Positions 29,708 through 35,545 of a stretch of DNA of 35,545 bases are shown one piece after another. The DNA is from Fibrobacter sp. (GTDB lineage Bacteria; Fibrobacterota; Fibrobacteria; Fibrobacterales; Fibrobacteraceae). A program made the position numbers and the translations under genes. The stretch's first letter is position 1; each line of letters starts with the position of its first letter. The stretch spans positions 1-35,545 of the forward strand of contig JAGCPF010000003.1 in NCBI GenBank assembly GCA_017642335.1, in the 5' to 3' direction. The notes beneath the pieces are model-generated. The model was not told the DNA's origin and did not search any database. It saw only the letters and a program-made list of their open reading frames with translations.

Positions 29708-29992
29708 ATGAATGGTGAATTTGACATTAGCGCTTTCGTAGATACGCTTACGGTTCCGGCAGCGGCGAACAAGGTGGTGGATCGCATGAAGGTCCGCAGG
29801 CATGCCATGAAAATTTCGCAGCAGGAACTCGCCAAGCGTTCCGGCGTGAGTTATGCGTCTATCCGCAGGTTTGAAACTACGGGCGAAATCGCGTTCCTTT
29901 CGCTGTTGAAAATTGCGCTTGCACTTGATTGCCTCGAAGATTTCACGAAGCTTTTCCATAAGCCCGAACCGCAGAACTTGAAGGATTTGTAG
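29708..29992 (+). CDS. hipB: HipB-like antitoxin/repressor
   Basis: This 94-residue XRE-type protein has an HTH at about residues 35-60 (KISQQELAKRSGVSYASIRRFE) and is directly followed by hipA. I choose ATG 29708 rather than GTG 29681: the latter lies upstream of the -10 box and would not be in the transcript. The start is only 9 nt from the -10, so the mRNA would be almost leaderless. As antitoxin it should bind HipA and repress the operon through the paired motifs. Confidence 0.85.
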   Translation: MNGEFDISAFVDTLTVPAAANKVVDRMKVRRHAMKISQQELAKRSGVSYASIRRFETTGEIAFLSLLKIALALDCLEDFTKLFHKPEPQNLKDL

Positions 29993-29999
29993 GTTGCTG

Positions 30000-31097
30000 A
30001 TGAATATTGTCGATGTGAAAAAGTTGACTGTCAAGTATAATGGCAGGGTGGTGGGCTACCTCGCGGATGTGGATGGAAAAATCGCTTTCCAGTACGACCG
30101 CGAATGGCAAGAAAACGGGTTCTCCATTTCGCCGTTTTCGCTTTCGGTTTCGAATAAGGTCTTTGTTTGCGACAAGCCGACTTTTGGCGGACTTTTCGGC
30201 GTTTTCTACGACTCGTTGCCGGATGGCTGGGGCGAACTATTATTTAGACGTCTTCTTGCACGGCAGGGACTGAATGCAGATAGAATCTCTCCGCTATCTA
30301 GGCTTTCGCTTGTCAATGAATTCGGTTTGGGTGGGCTGCGCTATGAACCGAATTATGCCGAAATGACGGAGACTGAACATTTTGATTTGGAAGAACTGTC
30401 GCAAGAGGCGGAAACCATCTGGAAAGATCGCGACGACGGCGTGAATCTCGATGAAATCTACAAGCTTGGCGGCTCCAGCGGCGGTGCGCGCCCGAAGGTA
30501 CATCTCAATATAAAGGGCGACCATTGGATTGTCAAGTTCCCGTGCTCTTATGATGTTCCGAATATCGGTAAGCATGAGTTCGAGGCGAATAAACTGGCCC
30601 GTAAAGCGGGAATTTGCACGAATGATTTCAAATTGTTCCCGTCAAAAAAGTACAAGGGATTCTTTGGCGCAAAGCGCTTCGATTATTGCGATGGCGGGCG
30701 AGTCCATATGATTTCGCTTTCGTCTGTTCTTGAAACTTCGCATCGGATTCCGAACCTCGATTACACGCACTTGCTGCAAGTCATCGAAAAAATTTGCATT
30801 GACAAGGAAGATCTCTACGAAGCCTTTAGGCGAATGTGCTTCAATGTTTTCTTCGGCAACAAGGACGACCACGGCAAGAATTTTGCGTTCCTGTATGATG
30901 AACGTCTCGGAGGCTATAAGCTTTCGCCTGCATACGACATCACGAAAACACCCGACAAGGCTGAACACGAAATGTCTGTCAACGGGAGCGGAAACCCGAG
31001 CGAAAAGGATATCCTCGCCGTAGCCGAAAACTGCAAGTTGAACATGGAACGCTGCCGCACGATAATGAGTGAGGTCAAGAATGTGGTGCGTGGTTGA
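30000..31097 (+). CDS. hipA: HipA-like serine/threonine kinase toxin
   Basis: This 365-residue full-length HipA-family protein (N-terminal subdomain plus HipA C-domain) is a toxin that phosphorylates translation factors or tRNA synthetases by family knowledge. It has the Gly/Ser loop LGGSSGGARPK, the catalytic block FFGNKDDHGKNFAFLY (Asp and Asn) and the metal Asp in LSPAYDITK. FYDSLPDGWGE and RLSLVNEFGLGGLRYEP are typical N-terminal HipA motifs. ATG 30000 is 7 nt after the hipB stop; TTG 29994 is also in frame. No second (HipS-type) gene is present. Confidence 0.93.
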   Translation: MNIVDVKKLTVKYNGRVVGYLADVDGKIAFQYDREWQENGFSISPFSLSVSNKVFVCDKPTFGGLFGVFYDSLPDGWGELLFRRLLARQGLNADRISPLSRLSLVNEFGLGGLRYEPNYAEMTETEHFDLEELSQEAETIWKDRDDGVNLDEIYKLGGSSGGARPKVHLNIKGDHWIVKFPCSYDVPNIGKHEFEANKLARKAGICTNDFKLFPSKKYKGFFGAKRFDYCDGGRVHMISLSSVLETSHRIPNLDYTHLLQVIEKICIDKEDLYEAFRRMCFNVFFGNKDDHGKNFAFLYDERLGGYKLSPAYDITKTPDKAEHEMSVNGSGNPSEKDILAVAENCKLNMERCRTIMSEVKNVVRG

Positions 31098-31100
31098 ATT

Positions 31101-31625
31101 CTAAGGCTTGATGGTTATCGGTGTTCCGTCTTTGACGGCGTCGTAGATTTCTTCGATTTCGTCGTTCGTGACGGCGATGCAGCCGGCGGTCCAGTCTTTC
31201 CACCTGTGCCAGAATTTAAAGAGAAACGCAGGAACCTTGTTCGGGTAGCCGTGAATCATGATGTCGCCGCCGGGCTCGTGGTTGCCTTCTTTCGCGGCCT
31301 TAATCTGTTCCGCATTCGGGTACGAAACCTTCAGCGATACATGAAACTTGCTTTTGGGATTGTGTTTTTCGATGGTGTAATTGCCCTCGGGTGTCCTGTT
31401 GTCGCCGGATTTGACCTTTGCTCCGACCGGATTCTTGCCCAACGAAATTCTGTACGTCTTGACAACTTTATCACCGTTGCGCAAGTGCATTTGGCGCTTC
31501 GCCTTTTCTACGAGAATGTTGTCGATGGGTGAGGTGAGCATGGGTTTGGGGGCTTCCTTTTCTGAAGAGCAAGAGAACAAAAGAAATGTTAGTAAAAGTA
31601 GGAGAATGGTTTGTTTGATTGACAT
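31101..31625 (-). CDS. L,D-transpeptidase (YkuD) lipoprotein
   Basis: This 174-residue lipoprotein (lipobox LLFSC, C19) has a YkuD catalytic domain: GDIMIHGYPNK with the His and WTAGCIAVTNDEIEEIY with the nucleophile Cys. The usual S-x-GC reads T-A-GC. It would form 3-3 crosslinks or attach proteins to peptidoglycan in the periplasm. The stop is 4 nt from the convergent hipA stop. Its promoter region holds a 33-bp inverted repeat. A truncated copy and a fragment lie about 6 kb to the left. Confidence 0.88.
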   Translation of the reverse strand: MSIKQTILLLLLTFLLFSCSSEKEAPKPMLTSPIDNILVEKAKRQMHLRNGDKVVKTYRISLGKNPVGAKVKSGDNRTPEGNYTIEKHNPKSKFHVSLKVSYPNAEQIKAAKEGNHEPGGDIMIHGYPNKVPAFLFKFWHRWKDWTAGCIAVTNDEIEEIYDAVKDGTPITIKP

Positions 31626-31644
31626 CAGATGCTTTATGTTGTTT

Positions 31645-31677
31645 GTTTAACATTTTGTAATATACAAAATGTTAAAC
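31645..31677 (-). promoter_or_regulatory. 33-bp perfect inverted repeat over the -10 of the L,D-transpeptidase gene
   Basis: Arms GTTTAACATTTTGTA (31645-31659) and TACAAAATGTTAAAC (31663-31677) are exact complements around ATA. Read on minus, the centre contains TATATT (31664-31659) at -10 distance from a weak TTTTTA. ATG 31625 is about 27 nt from the predicted start. Confidence 0.75.
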
Positions 31678-31689
31678 GAGTTAAAAAAT

Positions 31690-31720
31690 TGCCAAGTTTT
31701 TTTACCTGGACGCTTTTGAA
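31690..31720. repeat. Worn copy of the terminator-type repeat
   Basis: TTTACCTGGACGCTTTTGAAAAGG matches the right half of the repeats at 29320 and 33400 with a few changes. The left half is degraded, so it would not fold well. Confidence 0.6.
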
Positions 31721-31780
31721 AAGGATAGGGATAAAGACAACTTGGAAAAAGCCCTCAGCAAAAAATAAGTGTTAATGTGG

Positions 31781-32704
31781 CTACTTTAGAACCGTAAAGT
31801 GCATAAAGACTGTTGCATCCCCTTCCTCGGTTGCTCCAAACTTCCAAGTGAGGATGCTTTCTTTTATTGCTGTTCTAACATCATCATTAGAAATTCTTGA
31901 AGATACAATTTCTGCCGCAGAAACCGTTCCATCTACGGCTATAGTGACTTTCAACGTAATTCGCCCATCTTTACCATCTCCTTCAATAGTGGAGATTGCT
32001 TGTGCAATTTTTTTTAAGTTTTTTTTGATGTTTAGTTTGACCCCTTGCGACCCACGCGTACTATGGCTACCCTCTGCATAATAAAATTCATCTTCCTCAA
32101 ATTTTACGGGCACTTTGCTATTATCCACAGGCTTTTGAAATGGATCAATAAAGTCTAAGAACTTCGGATTAATTTCCTTTTTATTTTCATCGTAATCATC
32201 TGCTTCCGCACATCCTCCATCGCTTGGAAAAGAACTCATTTTCAAACTATTTCTATCATAGCAAATGCAATTTCTATTCGGTACAATTACTGGTTGGAAA
32301 AATGTTGACCTTAACGGGTCTGCTTCTAAGACTCGGCCTTTACCATCACAAGCCGCTTTTATACTTCCATTCTTGCGAAGGTATACAGTCGCCTCTGCGG
32401 CAATTTCCATATCTTTTGACAATTTGCCAGTTCGAACAGCTTGTAATTCACATCCGACAAATCCAAAGACAAGATAATGGCGTAAACCCATAAACTGCCC
32501 CGACTTAATTGTGTTAGACAGTTTTTGAATTCTAGACACACCTCCTTCAGACTCATCAATTTTTTTCGTTATCGTGGCGCCTTTCATCATTTGCACTTTG
32601 TCCATTCTTTTTTCATATTCTCGAATGGCTTTATCGTAATTACACTTTGGAGCAGCAAAAACCAATGCCACCGCCCCAAGAACAACTAGCACCATTTTTT
32701 TCAT
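31781..32704 (-). CDS. Secreted protein with TonB/AgmX-like C-terminal domain
   Basis: This 307-residue protein has a signal peptide (MKKMVLVVLGAVALVFAA) and a middle region with paired cysteines (CNYD..., GFVGCELQ, CICYDRN). The C-terminal domain (about 220-307) has the AgmX/TonB pattern: GVKLNIKKNLKKIAQAI, GRITLKVTIAVDGTVSAAEI, ILTWKF, TVFMHFTVLK. Unlike the protein at 14976 it lacks a membrane anchor and Lys/Glu linker. It starts 20 nt after the GIY-YIG gene with AGGAG just ahead, so the two are probably co-transcribed. Confidence 0.78.
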   Translation of the reverse strand: MKKMVLVVLGAVALVFAAPKCNYDKAIREYEKRMDKVQMMKGATITKKIDESEGGVSRIQKLSNTIKSGQFMGLRHYLVFGFVGCELQAVRTGKLSKDMEIAAEATVYLRKNGSIKAACDGKGRVLEADPLRSTFFQPVIVPNRNCICYDRNSLKMSSFPSDGGCAEADDYDENKKEINPKFLDFIDPFQKPVDNSKVPVKFEEDEFYYAEGSHSTRGSQGVKLNIKKNLKKIAQAISTIEGDGKDGRITLKVTIAVDGTVSAAEIVSSRISNDDVRTAIKESILTWKFGATEEGDATVFMHFTVLK

Positions 32705-32724
32705 AATATAACTCCTATAAAAAT

Positions 32725-33339
32725 TTATTCTTCTGAATCTTCGTATTTGGCTTGAATGTCTGTGAGTACGTCTCCGTTGAATTCAAAGAAGGCGGGCCCT
32801 CTAACATATTTCCAATTATACCCTAATTCATTCATCAATTTGAGAGCTAGTTTTGATAGAGAGTAGGTAGTCCCTTGGTATTCTACATTTCCGCCTTCAA
32901 TGACTTTGCACTTCTTTTCTTTATCTCGAGTGAAAGTTAATTCTGCACCGAGGGGTATCCCGAATTTATCAAATTGAAAACGTTTCTTTGTTGTTTCGGA
33001 ATATTGTTTATTTTCAAGTTGTTTCCCAAACTCATCAGTTGCTACGTTATTGGTTTTGATTTCTTTTTCTCCAGCAATTCGAAGTGCTGCTACAACTCGC
33101 TCAGGAGAGATTTTGAAAAATTCTCTGTTGTCACGAATGCGGTAATCTGCAAATGCATCATGGACGAATGATTCTATTTCCTTATAACGTTCTGTTTCAA
33201 TGGCAAAGTGGCATCGGAATGGCCATGGAACTCCGGTTTTGTCTAATTCACGGAGTCTGTCTTCTATGGATTGCGTTGTGTAGCCAATTTTGACTACTCC
33301 TGGCATGTAATCGTTTGTGAGAATATAGACTTTGCCCAT
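32725..33339 (-). CDS. GIY-YIG (T5orf172-like) nuclease-domain protein with C-terminal RAMA-like domain
   Basis: This 204-residue protein has an N-terminal GIY-YIG-type domain of the T5orf172/Mug113 group (GKVYILTNDYMPGVVKIGYTT, then RLRELDKTGVPWPF and NREFFKISPE). The C-terminal block of about 130-195 (GAELTFTRDKEKKCKVIEGG, YQGTTYSLSKLALKLM) resembles the RAMA/DUF4357 domain found beside restriction-modification enzymes; this is my reading. ATG 33339 follows AGAAGG; the frame from 33393 is too long. Confidence 0.8.
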   Translation of the reverse strand: MGKVYILTNDYMPGVVKIGYTTQSIEDRLRELDKTGVPWPFRCHFAIETERYKEIESFVHDAFADYRIRDNREFFKISPERVVAALRIAGEKEIKTNNVATDEFGKQLENKQYSETTKKRFQFDKFGIPLGAELTFTRDKEKKCKVIEGGNVEYQGTTYSLSKLALKLMNELGYNWKYVRGPAFFEFNGDVLTDIQAKYEDSEE

Positions 33340-33361
33340 ACAAACCTTCTGTTTTTTTTTG

Positions 33362-33390
33362 AATATATACTTTTTTTGTAGATATGCGAA
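33362..33390 (-). promoter_or_regulatory. Promoter of the GIY-YIG gene
   Basis: On the minus strand TTCGCA (33390-33385), 17-nt spacer, TATATT (33367-33362). The start is about 15 nt before the ATG. Confidence 0.65.
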
Positions 33391-33399
33391 CATACTATA

Positions 33400-33436
33400 C
33401 GAAAAACGCCCAGGCTTTTAACCTGGACGTTTTTCG
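33400..33436. terminator. Bidirectional terminator-type repeat, copy 3
   Basis: CGAAAAACGCCCAGG (33400-33414) pairs with CCTGGACGTTTTTCG (33422-33436), 15 bp with one wobble/mismatch. It separates leuCD (minus, ends 33535) from the GIY-YIG promoter. Confidence 0.85.
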
Positions 33437-33446
33437 TAAAAGGAGG

Positions 33447-33464
33447 TCCCCGCCTTCGCGGGGA
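33447..33464. terminator. Hairpin downstream of leuD
   Basis: TCCCCGC (33447-33453) and GCGGGGA (33458-33464) form a perfect 7-bp stem with loop CTTC. There is no T-run, so it may be a transcript-end stabiliser rather than a terminator. The neighbouring bases look like a dispersed intergenic repeat. Confidence 0.45.
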
Positions 33465-33534
33465 TGACAATTAGGGTTGGATTGCTTTGCTACGCTCGCA
33501 ATGACAATCCTTCCTACTTCCTACCGTCTACTTC

Positions 33535-34137
33535 TTACTTTAAAAAGTTCATGTACGGCAGCTTGCTTGCAAGTTCCTGCACCTTGTCGGCGTTGGCCAT
33601 GAGGGCGGAACGTGCGTGCCAGGAGCCGTCGAGGAACTGACCGCGGGGGCCGTCGGCAAGCGTGAGCTCAATGGTTTCGTCACCCATCTTGAGCGTGCGG
33701 CTTTCGGTGCTCGTGACGAGTTCTTCGCTCGGGTGAGCTTCGATCCAGGCGAGGATCTTGTCGGCCGTAGCGTGGTCTACCTTGTAGCAGGGCACGCCGA
33801 TAGCGACGCAGTTACCGAAGAAGATTTCGGAGTAGCTTTCGGCGATGATGGCTCGGATGCCCCAGCGCTTGAGAGCCTGCGGAGCGTGTTCACGGCTGGA
33901 GCCGCAACCGAAGTTCTGGTTCGAGACGAGGATGGAGCCGTTCTTGTAGGCCGGATCGCGGAAGGGGTGGACCTTGCCCTGAGCGGCGAGGCCAGCGATG
34001 TCGTCGGCAAAGGCGTTGTCGCCGAGGCCTTCGAACGTGACGCACTTGAGGAAACGTGCCGGGATGATACGGTCAGTGTCGATGTCGTTGCCGCGTACAG
34101 GAACGCCGGAACCTTTAACAATGTCGATAGAATTCAT
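33535..34137 (-). CDS. leuD: 3-isopropylmalate dehydratase small subunit
   Basis: This 200-residue LeuD is the swivelling domain of isopropylmalate isomerase in leucine synthesis. Visible motifs are GNDIDTDRIIPARFLK (substrate loop), NFGCGSSREHAPQALK and IIAESYSEIFFGNC. The length is normal for the family. ATG 34137 is preceded by AAGGAGATT and lies 18 nt after leuC, so both are translated from one mRNA. Confidence 0.96.
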   Translation of the reverse strand: MNSIDIVKGSGVPVRGNDIDTDRIIPARFLKCVTFEGLGDNAFADDIAGLAAQGKVHPFRDPAYKNGSILVSNQNFGCGSSREHAPQALKRWGIRAIIAESYSEIFFGNCVAIGVPCYKVDHATADKILAWIEAHPSEELVTSTESRTLKMGDETIELTLADGPRGQFLDGSWHARSALMANADKVQELASKLPYMNFLK

Positions 34138-34155
34138 TTTTTAAATCTCCTTGCG

Positions 34156-35545
34156 TTACTTGATGTACTTGCGGACGTCGGTGACACAGCCTTCGATAGC
34201 GGCGGCGGCTACCATGGCGGGGCTCATCAAAATGGTGCGGCCCGACGGGCTGCCCTGACGGCCCTTGAAGTTACGGTTGCTGGAAGATGCGCTGACCTGG
34301 CGGCCCTTGAGCTTATCCGGGTTCATGGCGAGGCAGAGCGAGCAGCCTGCTTCGCGCCATTCGGCACCGGCTTCCTTAAAGATCTTGTCGAGACCGAGCT
34401 GTTCGGCTTCCACCTTGATCTTCATGGAACCCGGAACGACCCACATCTTGACGGTAGGGGCGACCTTGTGGCCCTTGATGATTTCGGCGGCTGCCTGCAA
34501 GTCGCTCAAGCGGCCGTTGGTGCAGCTACCCACGAATGCGATGTCGATCGGGCGGCCGATCATCTTGGAACCTTCTTCCCAGCCCATGTATTCGTAAGCT
34601 TCGGAAATGACCTTCTTTTCGCTGCCTTCGAATTCGCTGATCTTCGGCATGTTGCCGTTGAGCGGGATGGCCTGAGCCGGAGTGATGCCCCAGGTGACCA
34701 TCGGTTCGAGGTTGTCGCAGTTGATTTCGACTTCGTCGTCAAACTGGGCGTCGGCGTCGGTAGCCACAGACTTCCAGTAAGCAACGGCTTCGTCCCACTT
34801 GTCGGCCTTCGGAGCGTACGGACGGCCCTTGAGGTATTCGAATGTCTTTTCGTCGGGGTTGCAGTAACCGACGCGGGCGCCACCTTCGATAGCCATGTTG
34901 CAGACCGTCATACGGCCTTCCATGCCCATTTCTTCGATGACCGGACCGGCAAATTCGTAAGCGTAGCCAACGCCACCGTTCACGCCGAGCTTGGCGATGT
35001 AGGCGAGGGCAACGTCCTTGGCGGTCACACCCGGCTTGAGCTTGCCGGTGAACTTGATGCGGCGAGTCTTGAGCGGGCTCATGGCGAGCGTCTGGGTAGC
35101 GAGAACGTCTGCCACCTGGCTTGTGCCGATACCGAATGCGATAGCGCCGAATGCGCCGTGGGTTGCCGTGTGGGAGTCACCGCAAGCGACGGTCATGCCC
35201 GGCTGGGTCACGCCTTCTTCGGGGCCCACGATGTGGATCACGCCCTGTTCGGCGGTAGCGGGGCCAAAGAACTTGATGCCGTTGTTCTTGGTGTTATTTT
35301 CAATGTGGGAGAACATCTCTTCGGAAATGCCGTCCTTGAGCGGGCGGTTACGTTCCGGGAAGGTGGTCGGGATAATGTGGTCGACCGTGGCGAACGTGCG
35401 TTCGGGGAACAGCACCTTCTGGCCTTCTTCGCGGAGCTGCGCAAAAGCCTGCGGGCTCGTGACTTCGTGGCAGAGGTGGAGCCCGATAAAGAGCTGGCAC
35501 TGGCCGCTCGGGAGCTTTGCTACCGTGTGGCTTTCAAAAATCTTC
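34156..35545 (-). CDS. leuC: 3-isopropylmalate dehydratase large subunit (5' end outside window)
   Basis: About 462 residues of LeuC are present. The frame is open to the window edge ([19 protein letters not shown]...[22 protein letters not shown]), so the first few residues are missing. The [4Fe-4S] ligands are in [11 protein letters not shown] and [35 protein letters not shown] is the conserved C-terminus. The methionine at 35415 is internal and not the start. With LeuD it isomerises 2-isopropylmalate. Confidence 0.96.
   Translation of the reverse strand, partial: KIFESHTVAKLPSGQCQLFIGLHLCHEVTSPQAFAQLREEGQKVLFPERTFATVDHIIPTTFPERNRPLKDGISEEMFSHIENNTKNNGIKFFGPATAEQGVIHIVGPEEGVTQPGMTVACGDSHTATHGAFGAIAFGIGTSQVADVLATQTLAMSPLKTRRIKFTGKLKPGVTAKDVALAYIAKLGVNGGVGYAYEFAGPVIEEMGMEGRMTVCNMAIEGGARVGYCNPDEKTFEYLKGRPYAPKADKWDEAVAYWKSVATDADAQFDDEVEINCDNLEPMVTWGITPAQAIPLNGNMPKISEFEGSEKKVISEAYEYMGWEEGSKMIGRPIDIAFVGSCTNGRLSDLQAAAEIIKGHKVAPTVKMWVVPGSMKIKVEAEQLGLDKIFKEAGAEWREAGCSLCLAMNPDKLKGRQVSASSSNRNFKGRQGSPSGRTILMSPAMVAAAAIEGCVTDVRKYIK

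Noticed and set aside
23641..33440. Insertion sequence or prophage as the carrier of the island.
   Set aside because: No transposase, integrase or phage structural gene could be recognised, and no terminal inverted repeats with target duplications were found.

Overview
The window most likely comes from a Fibrobacter-type bacterium (Fibrobacterota). The evidence is two lipoprotein/secreted genes with the FISUMP paralogous domain (TIGR02145), one TIGR02147-family regulator, several small-lipobox proteins, two proteins with AgmX/TonB-like C-termini, and GC-rich housekeeping genes beside AT-rich accessory DNA. Species cannot be fixed from sequence alone. Promoter-like sites share a very uniform form, TTGnnn-N17-TATATT, upstream of unrelated genes (tRNA-Asp, lipoproteins, toxin-antitoxin genes), and I used it as an internal calibrator for starts.

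Layout. 1-450: end of an unidentified plus-strand gene, a structured tail with a terminator, and tRNA-Asp (minus) with its promoter and terminator. 454-2938: fatty-acid synthesis pair fabF-fabV (minus). 3118-6307: a YjdF-like membrane protein, a small lipoprotein, an AhbD/NirJ-like radical SAM protein, a small membrane protein and tadA, which carries a 7-nt tandem repeat. 6349-11898: a tight six-gene operon with a lipoprotein, a periplasmic beta-helix protein, an unknown protein, a MotA/ExbB-like channel with a very long coiled-coil tail, a MotB/OmpA-like partner and another unknown protein. It looks like an ion-driven motor related in architecture to ZorAB, but without the Zorya effectors. 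11974-17149: FISUMP lipoprotein, alanine racemase (minus), TonB-like protein and M29 aminopeptidase. 17334-23586: TIGR02147 regulator in an operon with a large lipoprotein, a second lipoprotein sharing its module, then three minus-strand envelope proteins.

23.6-33.4 kb is an accessory island. It holds a PIN toxin-antitoxin pair, mobile mystery proteins A/B (HTH + Fic, the latter frameshifted), HipBA, two L,D-transpeptidase copies (one truncated) plus a fragment of a third, a GIY-YIG protein, and an array of small minus-strand genes. These small genes each begin with the same 35-bp unit (R), which encodes the Shine-Dalgarno region, start codon and first residues MSRGKT. Two R copies carry a complete promoter, and two others sit between genes so that one cistron's stop overlaps the next start. 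This start-module array and the motor operon are the best candidates for undescribed systems.

33535-35545: leuD and the 5'-truncated leuC (minus), the housekeeping right edge.
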